From Alkalihalobacillus sp. LMS39 (GTDB lineage: Bacteria; Bacillota; Bacilli; Bacillales; Bacillaceae_F), in NCBI RefSeq assembly GCF_022812285.1, contig NZ_CP093300.1:434001-498000 (forward strand): a stretch of 64,000 nucleotides of DNA, written 5' to 3'. Under the pieces are notes generated by a model that ran no database searches, was not told where the DNA came from, and worked only from the letters and a program-made list of their open reading frames with translations. Position 1 is the stretch's first letter, and each line of letters opens with the position of its first letter. Both the position numbers and the translations under genes were made by a program. Below are positions 29,149-38,687 of the stretch, one piece after another.

Positions 29149-30267
29149 TTACGCTTCGTTATGATTTATCACATGTACCCTAAAATATTCAACTATTTGA
29201 TTCGCTGTCGTGCCATCTCCGTACGGGTTAACAGAATGAGCCATTCTTTTATACTCGTTTCTATCTTGTAATAAGTTCGTTACCGCTTCTGTTACAGCTG
29301 TTTCATCAGTACCAACAATTTTTAACGTTCCAGCTTCGACTCCTTCTGGACGCTCGGTGCTTTCTCTTGCTACTAAAACAGGAATATTTAAAGCGGGAGC
29401 TTCTTCTTGAATACCGCCTGAGTCTGTTACGACTAAATATGCTTTTTTCATGACATGGCAAAAACTTTCATAAGCAAGAGGAGCAATCAAGTGAATTCGC
29501 TCATTCGTGAGTAAATGTTCAGATACTTGTTTTCTAACATTTGGGTTTGGATGAACAGGGAAGAGAATGTCGATATCAGGATGTTTATTCATTAGATGGT
29601 TAATAGCTGCATAGATTCCTTTTAATTGAGCAAAATTTTCACGACGATGTGTGGTTAATAAAATAATTTTTTGTTTTTTATCAAAAATGGATTGCAAGGT
29701 TTCTGGGAATTGGTATGGTCTAGACGTGACGTTCATCAAAGCATCAATCACTGAATTTCCGACAACGACAATTTTTTCTTCCGGTACTCCTTCAACAAGT
29801 AAATTTTGCTTGTTTTTCTCTGTTGGAGCAAAATGATAAGTGGAGAGCTTTGTAACGACTTGCCGGTACATTTCTTCTGGAAACGGTGAATAAATGGTAT
29901 TCGTTCTAAGTCCTGCTTCGATATGCCCAATGGGAATATGGTTGAGGAAGGCTGTATAAGCTCCCACAAACGTTGTTAACGTATCGCCTAATACAAGTAC
30001 CACATCTGGTTTTTCTTTATTCAGCACTTCTGTAACTTGAATAATCATATTAGCAGTTAATTGGTCAAGTGGTTGATTTGGCTTCATCAATGCCAAATGA
30101 TAATGAGGTTTAATAGAAAATAACTCGAGCACTTCATCTAATATTTCACGGTGTTGACCAGTATTTACAATGACACATTCAAATTCGTCCGTTTGTTGAA
30201 GAGCTTGAATAACTGGAGCGAATTTGATACCTTCTGGTCGTGTACCGAATATCGTCATGATTTTCAA
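29149..30267 (-). CDS. mnaA: UDP-N-acetylglucosamine 2-epimerase (non-hydrolysing)
   Basis: Interconverts UDP-GlcNAc and UDP-ManNAc, supplying ManNAc for teichoic acid linkage units and other surface glycans. At 372 residues it is full length. Landmarks are TIFGTRPEGIKFAP (5-18), VLGDTLTTFVGAYTAF (about 96), GHIEAGLRT (about 115), LLTTHRRENF (about 209) and VVTDSGGIQEEAP (about 282). The start is a TTG with AAGGTG five bases upstream; an ATG three codons later is the alternative. It follows the double glycosyltransferase by 59 bp and is probably the second gene of that operon. Confidence 0.95.
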   Translation of the reverse strand: MKIMTIFGTRPEGIKFAPVIQALQQTDEFECVIVNTGQHREILDEVLELFSIKPHYHLALMKPNQPLDQLTANMIIQVTEVLNKEKPDVVLVLGDTLTTFVGAYTAFLNHIPIGHIEAGLRTNTIYSPFPEEMYRQVVTKLSTYHFAPTEKNKQNLLVEGVPEEKIVVVGNSVIDALMNVTSRPYQFPETLQSIFDKKQKIILLTTHRRENFAQLKGIYAAINHLMNKHPDIDILFPVHPNPNVRKQVSEHLLTNERIHLIAPLAYESFCHVMKKAYLVVTDSGGIQEEAPALNIPVLVARESTERPEGVEAGTLKIVGTDETAVTEAVTNLLQDRNEYKRMAHSVNPYGDGTTANQIVEYFRVHVINHNEA

Positions 30268-30326
30268 TATATCACCTTCTTGTAAAGTTAAACTTTTCTA
30301 ACACAATATAGCTTTTTCAATAGCTA

Positions 30327-31829
30327 TTATTTTTTTATTAAATTCACTTTGGAAATGGCACCGTCAGACTCTTCAAATTGAGGTGCAAATTCATTTCCCC
30401 AGCGCTCTAACATTTCAAATACAATAAGTTGAAATTGATGTTTTAACTGGTCTTTTTTTTCAATAGTCAAGTTTGTTTGATGTCTTCTTTGGTGATATAA
30501 TGCTGCATTGATCCAATGAAGTTTAAAATTTTCAGCCATTTTGAGAAACATTAAATAATCATCAACATCCAGTGTTTCACCTCGAATGACTGTCTCCCAG
30601 CCATTAACAGCTTCTAAAGCACTTTTTCTAAATAGTCGTGGACAATGAGTCTGCATTGTTGATAAGACTTCATATTTATTTTCATAAGGAAGTCCTGAAA
30701 CAACAGGACCCTCTTGTAACTCTTTATCTGATTCAAACCATAGTTTGCGATTTGCGTAAGCTAACCCTACATCTTCAGGTTGGTTGGCCATTTCATTTAC
30801 CATTGTTTCCAGTGTTTGAGGGTCAAGCCAATCGTCCCCATCAAGCTCAAGCACATATTCTCCAAGCGCATATTGTAAGCCTACATTTAATGCTTCAGGT
30901 TTCGTTCTTTTTCCAATGCGAAGAGGAATAATGCGATTGTCATGCCAATGATGAAGTTTATGCGCTGTTTCATCCGTGGAGCCAACGTCAATTAATACAA
31001 TATTGAAGTGGGGGAATGTTTGAGATAGGACACTTTCGACACATTGCTCAATATAGTTTTCATGGTTATGAGCAGTAATAATGACGGTAACGACTGGAAT
31101 CATATTGTTTTTCTTACGGTAGTCAATACTCGCCTTCATGCTTTGTAAATATAATTCTTCTTTCGGTGTTAACGTTGTTAACGAATGCTTACCATTTAAA
31201 CGGTATTCCATTAATGGCATCGCTAAATATTTAAACTCTCCATAATCTTTAAGGCGGACCCAAAACTCATAATCCGAAACAACACCATATTTCGGGTCAT
31301 AGCCACCAGCTTGTTCATAAGCTGTTCGAGTAAATAAAAAAGACGCACCAACAAAACAGGTTGATAATATTTGCTCTTTACCTCTATTCATTAACTTTTT
31401 CATTGAAGCAAACCAACCATCTAATGGTTCCATCCGTTTTCCATGCTCATTAATTGGCCAATATAGAGAATAAACTAAAGCTGTATTTGGAGGGGCATTT
31501 TTCATGGCTTTGACTAAACGATTTAAAAACTGTGGATGCTGGCGGTTATCACTAGAAATCCAAGTTAAATAAGGGCAATCCTTTAAATGGTGAAAGCCTT
31601 GATTTAATGAATGGGCTATTCCTTTATTTTCCTTGCGGTGAATGATTTTATGAGAGCAGCGCAATTGTTTTGCGGCTGCATATGTTGCATTGACAGTTTG
31701 TTGATTCGCTCCATCAATAACAATGATCAGTTTGAAGTTTTTATACGTTTGTTTATCCATTGCTTGTAAACATTCAAATACATAAGCGGGCTTTTGGTGG
31801 TAGACAGGTAGAACAACCCCAACTTTCAT
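30327..31829 (-). CDS. tandem family 2 glycosyltransferase (two GT-A domains)
   Basis: A 500-residue cytoplasmic protein made of two GT2 domains. The first (about 1-235) begins MKVGVVLPVYHQKPAY and has ENKGIAHSLNQGF and the ISSDNR block where DXD is expected. The second (about 245-500) begins VTVIITAHNHENYIEQCVES and has a good LDGDDWLDPQ metal-binding motif near 340. The first domain keeps only SSDN in the DXD place, so it may be altered or specific for another donor. I start at 31829; a start three codons earlier is possible. The mnaA neighbour suggests surface polysaccharide synthesis. Confidence 0.88.
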   Translation of the reverse strand: MKVGVVLPVYHQKPAYVFECLQAMDKQTYKNFKLIIVIDGANQQTVNATYAAAKQLRCSHKIIHRKENKGIAHSLNQGFHHLKDCPYLTWISSDNRQHPQFLNRLVKAMKNAPPNTALVYSLYWPINEHGKRMEPLDGWFASMKKLMNRGKEQILSTCFVGASFLFTRTAYEQAGGYDPKYGVVSDYEFWVRLKDYGEFKYLAMPLMEYRLNGKHSLTTLTPKEELYLQSMKASIDYRKKNNMIPVVTVIITAHNHENYIEQCVESVLSQTFPHFNIVLIDVGSTDETAHKLHHWHDNRIIPLRIGKRTKPEALNVGLQYALGEYVLELDGDDWLDPQTLETMVNEMANQPEDVGLAYANRKLWFESDKELQEGPVVSGLPYENKYEVLSTMQTHCPRLFRKSALEAVNGWETVIRGETLDVDDYLMFLKMAENFKLHWINAALYHQRRHQTNLTIEKKDQLKHQFQLIVFEMLERWGNEFAPQFEESDGAISKVNLIKK

Positions 31830-32007
31830 GTCTCTCATCCTTTCTTAAGTTAGACCATAGTAGAAGGCAGATAATACAATATATTGCGTTTGTTCTATCT
31901 GGTCACGTCAAACACCCGGTGATCATTGGTAATTTTAAACTCGTATGCTTGATTTTAAAAGTTGAGTGTGATAATTGTTTGTTAATCGAAAAAAAGTAGG
32001 GGATAAG

Positions 32008-33141
32008 ATGGCAAATATCATTGATTATTTAGATTGGCGCGGAGATTTATCATTGAAACAGTCACCATTTAATGAGGTAGATAATCTTGTGTTGTCACAA
32101 ATGGCTTATATAAACTTTGAAGAAATCGTTTCACCTGTGGAAAGTAACGAAAGCATTACGATTAAAGAAGCCGCAGAGCGTTATTTTGCTTTACATTCAG
32201 ATGAAAAAATCAAGGACTTTGGATATTTAGTTCGAATTTCTGTTCCGTTACTGAAAAAAATGAGTCAATCTCATCGTTTTGGAAATGCGAAGTTAGCAAA
32301 GTACGTAAATGTTGTTGATATTTATGAGCAAAAACAGTTTTCTGCCATTCACATTATGTTAGAAGACGGAACAATCTATGTTGCATATAGAGGGACAGAC
32401 AATACAATTATCGGATGGAAAGAGAACTTTACAATGACGTTTATGACACCCATCCCTTCTCAAATTGAGGCGGTTCATTATCTAGAAGAAACCGTAAAAG
32501 ATACAGAAAATGAACTCAGAATTGGAGGTCATTCCAAAGGCGGAAATCTTGCTGTTTATGCGGCTATTCATTGTTCTCCTTCGATTCAGTCAAGAATTAT
32601 GCAAGTGTATAATAATGACGGCCCTGGTTTTGAAAGTAAGATAACACAAAGCAAAGAATACCAAAACATGCTCCAACGGATAAAAACGATTCTTCCCCAG
32701 TCTTCCATTGTCGGAATGCTTCTTGAACATGAGGAAGAATATAGTGTCGTGAAAAGTAGTCAAGTCGGCTTTTTGCAACATGACGCTTTATCATGGGAAG
32801 TAGTAGGCAAGCAGTTTATTATTGTTGAACGGGTTGCAAAAGAAAGTCAACTATTAGATGTGACATTAAAAGCGTGGCTTAATAAAATGGATAAAGAACA
32901 ACGCGAGCGGTTTGTGGATGCGATGTTTTATGTGTTCCATCAAACAAATGTAAATAGCTTTGATGATTTATCTCACCAAAAGTGGAAAAAGGTGACAGAG
33001 ATGATTAAAGTGGTCAAACATATGTCACCAGAAAATAAAGAAATATTAACTAGAACCTTTTCGTTACTTTTTGAAGAAGGGAAACGAGTATACAGAGAAT
33101 CCAAAATGGCAGCGAAAGAAAAAGAAGAAAGGAAACGGTAA
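32008..33141 (+). CDS. Mbeg1-like (DUF2974) alpha/beta-hydrolase
   Basis: A 377-residue lipase-like protein. Start at 32008 (MANIIDYLDWRGDL) with TAGGGGAT about 5 bases upstream. The lid-containing N-terminus with NEVDNLVLSQMAYINFEEIV is characteristic of DUF2974/Mbeg1-like proteins. The nucleophile elbow is GGHSKGGN with S176, preceded by VAYRGTDNTIIGWKENF (about 125), a class 3 lipase-type stretch. No signal peptide is seen. The C-terminal third is helical and charged and lacks similarity that I know. Substrate unknown. Confidence 0.8.
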   Translation: MANIIDYLDWRGDLSLKQSPFNEVDNLVLSQMAYINFEEIVSPVESNESITIKEAAERYFALHSDEKIKDFGYLVRISVPLLKKMSQSHRFGNAKLAKYVNVVDIYEQKQFSAIHIMLEDGTIYVAYRGTDNTIIGWKENFTMTFMTPIPSQIEAVHYLEETVKDTENELRIGGHSKGGNLAVYAAIHCSPSIQSRIMQVYNNDGPGFESKITQSKEYQNMLQRIKTILPQSSIVGMLLEHEEEYSVVKSSQVGFLQHDALSWEVVGKQFIIVERVAKESQLLDVTLKAWLNKMDKEQRERFVDAMFYVFHQTNVNSFDDLSHQKWKKVTEMIKVVKHMSPENKEILTRTFSLLFEEGKRVYRESKMAAKEKEERKR

Positions 33142-33142
33142 T

Positions 33143-33192
33143 AAGGTGAGACTCCTTGTGCTTGTGCACTTCTTGGTCTCACCTTACTCTTT
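33143..33192 (+). terminator. factor-independent terminator
   Basis: Stem AAGGTGAGAC/GTCTCACCTT followed shortly by TTTTTT. Confidence 0.8.
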
Positions 33193-33326
33193 TTTCAGGG
33201 CTTACTAGTAAAGAAAAATGTAAAGTTGTTTTTGTACATTTTAAAAGGATATTTATTCCATCCCCTAGAATACTATCGTAAGTCAATAAAGAGTGTATTT
33301 ATTATAGGTTGAAAGGGGTATCTTGT

Positions 33327-34823
33327 ATGTCTGACACTACTGTTGAAAGCGCTTACGGTAAGTTACAAGGAGTAAAGGAGGAAGGAGTCTATGCTTGGAA
33401 AGGGATTCCTTATGCCAAACCACCACTTGAGTCACTTCGATTTCAAGCTCCGGAAAAACCAGAACGTTGGAGTGGAATTCGAGATGCAACAACATTTTCA
33501 CCTGTAGCTGTACAACCTGATTTAGAGGTGATGAACTTTTTAGGGAACGATTCGTCCACTCAAAGCGAAGACTGTCTTTACTTAAATGTATGGTCACCTG
33601 GAGCAGATGACAAAAGAAGACCAGTGATGGTATGGATTCATGGCGGTGCTTTTGTTGCTGGTTCAGGTTCCGGTCAGTTTTATGATGGTACAGCATTTGC
33701 TAAAAATGGTGACGTTGTCGTCGTTACGTTGAATTACCGTCTCGGTATCCTAGGGTTTCTTCACTTAGGTGAGATTGGTGGCGTTGATTATGCAACGTCT
33801 GGAAATTGTGGATTGTTGGACCAAGTTGCTGCCCTTGAATGGGTTCAAGAAAATGTCGCTATGTTTGGGGGTGATCCGAGCAATGTGACTGTATTTGGGG
33901 AATCGGCAGGAGCAATGAGTATCGGTGTGTTACTTGCATTTCCTTCTGCAAAAGGATTATTCCATAAAGCCATTTTACAAAGTGGTGCGGCAGCAAATGT
34001 TCATTCAGTTGATCATGCTTCAAAAATAGCAAGTCAGCTTGTAACAGCGTTAAATATAGATACATCAGAACTTTCAAAGCTACAACATATCCCAGCCGAA
34101 CAATTAGTTCAAGCATCAACGCTTGTCCCGTTTATGAGTCTAGGACCAGTCATAGATGGAATTTCTCTTCTAAAACATCCCGAAGAAGCACTTGCTGAAG
34201 GTGTAGCAAAAGATATCCCGATCTTAATTGGTACAAATAAAGATGAATACAATCTCTTTAGTGCATTTGATCCAGAATGGAAAGAAGCGGATGAGGAAAA
34301 AATTAAGGCGAATTTCGAGAAAGTATTTGGACCATTAGTGCCACTTATTTCTCAATATTTGACTGAGAATGCTCAACTATCTCAAGACCTATTTAATCAA
34401 CTTTTAACGATGAGTGTTTTTACAACTCCTGCCCAAAAACTAGCTGAAATTCAAGTGAAACAAGAATCTTCTATTTGGATGTACCGATTTGACTGGGAAA
34501 CCCCAGTCTTTAATGGAATTCTAAAAGCTACCCATGCTTTAGAAATACCGTTCGTATGGAATACGCTCAATAAGCCAACTGTCGAAAACATTACAGGCAC
34601 TAATCCGAACCGACAAAAGCTAGCAAAAGATATGCATCACAGATGGATTTCCTTTGCTCATGATGGCAATCCAAATTCCGAAGCAATGCCTGAGTGGCCA
34701 ACATACGACCTTGAACAACGGTCAACGATGATTTTTAATGAAGAAAGCATCGTTGCACATGACCCTAATAAAAAAGAGCGCTTACTATGGGAGCAAGCTT
34801 CGAAGTTAATGAAAATGGGATAA
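33327..34823 (+). CDS. type B carboxylesterase (PnbA-like)
   Basis: A 498-residue cytoplasmic carboxylesterase/para-nitrobenzyl esterase type. Start at 33327 with GAAAGGGG 8 bases upstream. The oxyanion-hole block is VMVWIHGGAFVAGSGS (about 100), the nucleophile is S193 in FGESAGAMS, the acidic residue lies in IGTNKDEYNLF (about 303) and the His in ATHALEIPFVW (about 403). Also present is the EDCLYLNVW signature near 80. It hydrolyses esters of unknown natural substrate. Single gene with its own terminator. Confidence 0.93.
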   Translation: MSDTTVESAYGKLQGVKEEGVYAWKGIPYAKPPLESLRFQAPEKPERWSGIRDATTFSPVAVQPDLEVMNFLGNDSSTQSEDCLYLNVWSPGADDKRRPVMVWIHGGAFVAGSGSGQFYDGTAFAKNGDVVVVTLNYRLGILGFLHLGEIGGVDYATSGNCGLLDQVAALEWVQENVAMFGGDPSNVTVFGESAGAMSIGVLLAFPSAKGLFHKAILQSGAAANVHSVDHASKIASQLVTALNIDTSELSKLQHIPAEQLVQASTLVPFMSLGPVIDGISLLKHPEEALAEGVAKDIPILIGTNKDEYNLFSAFDPEWKEADEEKIKANFEKVFGPLVPLISQYLTENAQLSQDLFNQLLTMSVFTTPAQKLAEIQVKQESSIWMYRFDWETPVFNGILKATHALEIPFVWNTLNKPTVENITGTNPNRQKLAKDMHHRWISFAHDGNPNSEAMPEWPTYDLEQRSTMIFNEESIVAHDPNKKERLLWEQASKLMKMG

Positions 34824-34840
34824 CGTATTGGTCCTAACGA

Positions 34841-34886
34841 AAAAAAAGATAAGTGAGGGGGAAAACTCCCTTCGCTTATCTTTTTT
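34841..34886. terminator. bidirectional terminator
   Basis: AAAAAAGATAAG and its complement form the stem, with an inner GGG/CCC, between the carboxylesterase gene and the convergent membrane-protein gene. Confidence 0.8.
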
Positions 34887-35526
34887 CTTTTTGATGACTA
34901 GGAAATAACGTATATGACATCGAATATAGAAAATCTATAATAAAAACAAGACTCCATATCATACCGATATAATACATGGTGTCATTTACGTACGGAGATT
35001 GTTCAGCTGTTCCTGCTTCAATCCAAGATAGGTCAGTAAGATAAGAGCTTAATTCTTGGAAATTTTCCGTGCCGATTGACCATAAAGTTGCTTGCCCAAT
35101 GATAAAAACGATGAGATGAATCGTCGCGGATATCCGATACTTTTTCGCAATATAACGAGGATTTTTATTCCGCTCGATGATGTCATAATCTTTGTCTGTT
35201 AATAATTCCACATTACGAAACTGGCTAATTTTCTGCCGCATCCAACGATCGAGTCGAATGAAATCAACTATTCCGAATGTACAAGCATAGAGGACAAAGA
35301 TAATAATGACAAGTAAGAAAGTAGAAAACTCGCCAGTATGCTGATAGACAATGAGCCCTAGTACACTCTCGATGACTAGTAATCCAAGAAAAGCGAAAAT
35401 AAAAAACAGACTTTGTTTTCGCTTTTCTAAAAAGTAACGGTACACACCAAATAAAAGCAGGCAAGCAAACGAAAGGATTTCAGCTCCAATAAAAATGGCC
35501 CATTGATAGTCTAATAGGAAACTCAT
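34876..35526 (-). CDS. integral membrane protein of unknown function
   Basis: A 216-residue protein with about five hydrophobic segments (near residues 8-27, 38-60, 68-90, 132-150 and 186-205). Between the third and fourth is a charged cytoplasmic loop with FIRLDRWMRQKISQFRN. I do not recognise a family. Its start codon overlaps the stop of the MerR gene (ATGA), so it is translationally coupled to that regulator and is probably its effector target. A drug-response role would fit MerR proteins of this kind but is inference. Confidence 0.75.
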   Translation of the reverse strand: MSFLLDYQWAIFIGAEILSFACLLLFGVYRYFLEKRKQSLFFIFAFLGLLVIESVLGLIVYQHTGEFSTFLLVIIIFVLYACTFGIVDFIRLDRWMRQKISQFRNVELLTDKDYDIIERNKNPRYIAKKYRISATIHLIVFIIGQATLWSIGTENFQELSSYLTDLSWIEAGTAEQSPYVNDTMYYIGMIWSLVFIIDFLYSMSYTLFPSHQKEKR

Positions 35527-36269
35527 TCTTTGTTCTCCTTTAAATAAAAATCTGTCGCCGCTTCAATAAACTCAATCACCTCAGGTTCTACCGGATAAAA
35601 TCCTGCCTTCGCTGAATCTTCCTGTGATTTTCGCACGTCCCAAATTTTCTCAGAAAATTTAGGGTTTTGACCGAATGTCTCTTTTTCTTTTTCTAACATT
35701 CGTCGAATAATCGACTGAACTTCAACAGCGGTCACACCTTTACTCATATGTTTTTTAAGTTGCGCATATAAGGAAATCCACTCAATCGTATCCGCATCAC
35801 CTCGATTGACATTCGGTAAAAGGTCGAGAAGTTCTTGTTCTTTTTCATTAAATCGTTCGTTTAGAAATTGCTGCTTGTGATCGGAATTATCCTCATATAA
35901 ACGGATAAGCTGTTGAACATGAACAAGATCAGTTTTGCCTTTCATTGTATATTCGTTCATCAATCCGCGTAATATCGATTCCATTTGTTCAAGCTTTTCT
36001 TTTTCTTTTAAACAATATTGCAATTGGTTTTGCAGGTCATTGTACCAATCACCTTTATTGTCATCTAACAGTTCCTCAATTTCTTGTAGGCTAAACCGCA
36101 ATATTTTTAAAAATTGAATGGCTTGCAATCTTTTTAATTCGTTTTCACCATATAAACGGTGGCCGCCTTCTGTTTTACCAGAGGGCTTTAATAAACCAAT
36201 GTGGTCGTAATGACGCAAAGTTCGAACTGTGACACCGGTTTGTTTGGAAACGTCTTTAATTGAAATCAT
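35523..36269 (-). CDS. MerR-family transcriptional activator
   Basis: A 248-residue MerR regulator. Start at 36269 (MISIKDVSKQTGVTVRTLRHYD) with AGGAGG 7-8 bases upstream. The winged helix (1-70) includes the diagnostic RTLRHYDHIGLLKPS and GHRLYGENELKRLQ. A helical dimerisation segment (75-125) follows, then a ligand-binding region (about 130-248) that resembles TipAS-type domains: KEQELLDLL...GDADTIEWISLYAQLKKHMSKG. Its promoter has the 19-bp spacer and internal dyad expected for autoregulation. The following gene encodes a membrane protein in the same transcript. Confidence 0.92.
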   Translation of the reverse strand: MISIKDVSKQTGVTVRTLRHYDHIGLLKPSGKTEGGHRLYGENELKRLQAIQFLKILRFSLQEIEELLDDNKGDWYNDLQNQLQYCLKEKEKLEQMESILRGLMNEYTMKGKTDLVHVQQLIRLYEDNSDHKQQFLNERFNEKEQELLDLLPNVNRGDADTIEWISLYAQLKKHMSKGVTAVEVQSIIRRMLEKEKETFGQNPKFSEKIWDVRKSQEDSAKAGFYPVEPEVIEFIEAATDFYLKENKE

Positions 36270-36302
36270 CGTAGATCCTCCTGTCATCATCAATATGTTT
36301 TT

Positions 36303-36333
36303 ATTATACAAAATGACGTAACGTCAGTATCAA
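36303..36333 (-). promoter_or_regulatory. merR promoter with operator in a 19-bp spacer
   Basis: On the minus strand TTGATA (36333-36328) and TATAAT (36308-36303) are separated by 19 bp. The spacer contains the perfect dyad TGACGTAACGTCA (36314-36326, as read on the plus strand). MerR proteins act on just such over-long spacers by twisting the DNA. Confidence 0.85.
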
Positions 36334-36394
36334 GAGGGATATGTAAAATGATATGGAATGAGGAAGGGAATGTATGAGAAGGCGAGAAAATACC

Positions 36395-36561
36395 TATCGG
36401 ACATTTGTTCCGCTATTTCATTAAAAACTCGTGGTTTACGATGTGGTTCGGACTTACGTTCCGTTATTTATTCACTGAATCAGTCAAAGTAACGGGACAG
36501 ATGTCCGTAAGAATGAAAAAACAGTCTGTTTTTAGTTAAATTGCGGATTATATGTCCGTAT
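36395..36561. repeat. symmetrical intergenic repeat element, locus C
   Basis: Forward units at 36395 and 36447, inverted units at 36490 and 36540, nested about one centre. It fills the space between the 3' end of the TetR gene and the merR promoter. The second and fourth units are more diverged than in locus A. Confidence 0.8.
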
Positions 36562-36574
36562 AGTTTTCATCGAA

Positions 36575-37180
36575 CTAGCTTTCTTCTTTTTCAGCAAGAA
36601 CTTGATAAAAGTGCGGAAATCCGTCACGTAATAAATATTCTACAATTTTCATGATGTCCTCGATTTCTGTTACTTCAGTTTGCAGGAGGGTTTGTAGCAT
36701 CATGCCATCAATCGCAGCCATAATCCACGCTGCGGTTGCACGGGTTAACCGGCCTGGTTTTGCTCCGAAATTACTAACAAATATGTCTTCAAGACGACTT
36801 ACCCAATCATTATATTTCTCTTTGAATTTAGATTGGATTTCATTATTTCCAACCATTGCTTCATGAGCTAAGTAAAACTGTAATCGATTTTCTTCTGTTT
36901 TCTGGAGGCGCTCTTTCAAGCTTGTATAGATTTCTATTACGATTTCTTCTAGTTCTTTATTTCCTGTTAGAGATAATGCTGCAATTCTCTGGGTTGCGCT
37001 CAACCCTTCGTCCATTACATCATAGAGGATGGCTTCTTTTGAGCCATAATAATGATAAATTGCCCCTGTGCTTAATCCAGCTTCTTCAGCAATGGTGCGG
37101 ATCGTAGCTCCTTGTATGCCATGTTCACTAATAATATGTCTAGCGGCGTTAATTATTTTCCTTTTTCCATCATTGTGCAT
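36575..37180 (-). CDS. TetR-family regulator next to two DUF5692 genes
   Basis: A 201-residue TetR repressor. Start at 37180 (MHNDGKRKIINAARH) with AGGAGG 9 bases upstream; a longer frame of 26 codons lacks a ribosome binding site. The helix-turn-helix is GATIRTIAEEAGLSTGAIYHYYGSKE (about 24-50). The ligand domain (60-201) has no family-specific signature that I know. It is divergent from the first DUF5692 gene; a 24-bp sequence in that space recurs before the second DUF5692 gene, so it probably represses itself and both. Confidence 0.92.
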   Translation of the reverse strand: MHNDGKRKIINAARHIISEHGIQGATIRTIAEEAGLSTGAIYHYYGSKEAILYDVMDEGLSATQRIAALSLTGNKELEEIVIEIYTSLKERLQKTEENRLQFYLAHEAMVGNNEIQSKFKEKYNDWVSRLEDIFVSNFGAKPGRLTRATAAWIMAAIDGMMLQTLLQTEVTEIEDIMKIVEYLLRDGFPHFYQVLAEKEES

Positions 37181-37322
37181 CAGATAATGCCTCCTAGAAC
37201 TCATTCGATACGCTAATGATATCATAAAGTTCGAAAATTTGACTAATCTATCCAACAATCTAGTTCATATTTCCTTAATAGGATTGACGAACGAATATTA
37301 GTTTGTTACGATATTCACAAGA

Positions 37323-37346
37323 ACAAACCGAACGTTCGTTATGTTT
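37323..37346. promoter_or_regulatory. shared 24-bp operator, copy 1
   Basis: Contains ACAAACCGAAC, the perfect dyad CGAACGTTCG (37329-37338) and GTTATGTTT. Apart from two central bases the 24 bp are repeated at 38688-38711. It lies between the divergent TetR and DUF5692 genes. Confidence 0.7.
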
Positions 37347-37494
37347 CTGGCATAATAAAAAAACCGTTTCATTTGCTTTTCATCACTGACCAATCATACG
37401 CTTTTTTCCATTCAATAACGAAAATTTAATATTGTTTAGGTGAGCTTTTCTTAATATATAACCTAAAAATTTGCAAGAGAGAGGAGTGTCTGTC

Positions 37495-38478
37495 ATGTTC
37501 TTCTTTGAAGCAATCCCTTGGTACAATGTGATAATGTGGTTCGTTGTTTTTGGTATTCTTATTGGTTTAAATGAGCTCGTCCGTGGGAGTAAATGGGCTA
37601 GTATTACGATCTTTATTGTTTTACCTATCATCCTTACTCCAATCTGGTTTTTGAAAGGTGCAAGTGATGCATTGTCGTGGTTCCATTGGGTCAAAGTATA
37701 CTCAGCCCTTGCTGGTAGTATTATCTATATGGTCATTCGATATACAAACTACCACAAGAAGCATAAATGGTATCTCACTTTAGTCCCAGCGATATTGGCC
37801 ATCAATATTTTAGAAGCTGTCATTCGAGAGTTTCAAGTCGGAATTTTAGGTTTTGAAGGTATGGTTGATGGCATGCAATATATTTCAGGTGGTTGGAACT
37901 ATGTTAATGGTGTCGCAGGGATTTTAAATCTTCTATTGATTTGTGGCTGGTTTGGAATTTTTGCAACAAGTGGGAAGAAAAAAGATATGCTATGGCCGGA
38001 CCAAACGCGGTTATGGATCGTTGCCTACGGTGTTTGGAATATTGCATATGTATACGCTTGTGCACCGGGTAATGCCTTTTATTCGGGAGTCGCATTAAAT
38101 ATTGCAGCAACAGTTCCTGCTTTATTATGGGCAAAAGGAACGTGGATGCAAAATCGTGCCCAAACATTATCGTTTTGGATGATGTGGGTCATGACCTTCC
38201 CGTATTTCTTTGCCATAGGAAGTACATTTAATGTAAGTGTCAGTTATAATCCGGCCGCGAACTGGACATTGGCTTTACTAAGCTTAGCTTTAAATGTCAC
38301 TTTAGCAGTATGGCAAGTATATCGAATCGTGAAGAACCGTTTAAATCCGTTAACAGATGAAATATGGACGGATACTAAGGAATATAAACTAGTAAACACG
38401 TTCCGTCAGAATGAAGTTGACCATTCATCCATCGAACATAAAGCCCTAGGATACACAGGATCTGAAGGAAAAAGCTAA
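37495..38478 (+). CDS. DUF5692 membrane protein, paralogue 1
   Basis: A 327-residue integral membrane protein with about nine hydrophobic segments and the N-terminus MFFFEAIPWYNVIMWF that I associate with DUF5692. GAGAGGAG stands 7 bases before the ATG. Conserved blocks shared with the second copy are NELVRGSKWAS (about 25), SWFHWVKVYSALAG (about 62), GMVDGMQYISGGWNYVNG (about 124), CAPGNAFYSG (about 190) and KGTWMQNRAQTLSFWMMWVM (about 216). The divergent TetR gene and shared operator suggest induction by a small compound. Function unknown. Confidence 0.88.
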   Translation: MFFFEAIPWYNVIMWFVVFGILIGLNELVRGSKWASITIFIVLPIILTPIWFLKGASDALSWFHWVKVYSALAGSIIYMVIRYTNYHKKHKWYLTLVPAILAINILEAVIREFQVGILGFEGMVDGMQYISGGWNYVNGVAGILNLLLICGWFGIFATSGKKKDMLWPDQTRLWIVAYGVWNIAYVYACAPGNAFYSGVALNIAATVPALLWAKGTWMQNRAQTLSFWMMWVMTFPYFFAIGSTFNVSVSYNPAANWTLALLSLALNVTLAVWQVYRIVKNRLNPLTDEIWTDTKEYKLVNTFRQNEVDHSSIEHKALGYTGSEGKS

Positions 38479-38487
38479 TTTAGTTAT

Positions 38488-38531
38488 ATTGTCCTTATGT
38501 CATTTATAATTTGACGTAGGGACAATTTTTT
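38488..38531 (+). terminator. terminator between the DUF5692 genes
   Basis: Stem ATTGTCC-TA-GTCA and complement followed by seven T. The two paralogues therefore have separate transcripts. The rest of the 328-bp gap holds the second operator and an AT-rich promoter region. Confidence 0.85.
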
Positions 38532-38687
38532 TATCAATAAAAAAAGATGGAAAGAAAACTAATGTGAACGGTTTTGTAATGAAAAAGCCCAAAACTTATT
38601 ACTAATAATTACCTTACTATAGAACTAGTTCAAATATCACTAATTCTATTGATAATAAATTGTTGATTTGTTAATATATTGATGTGG

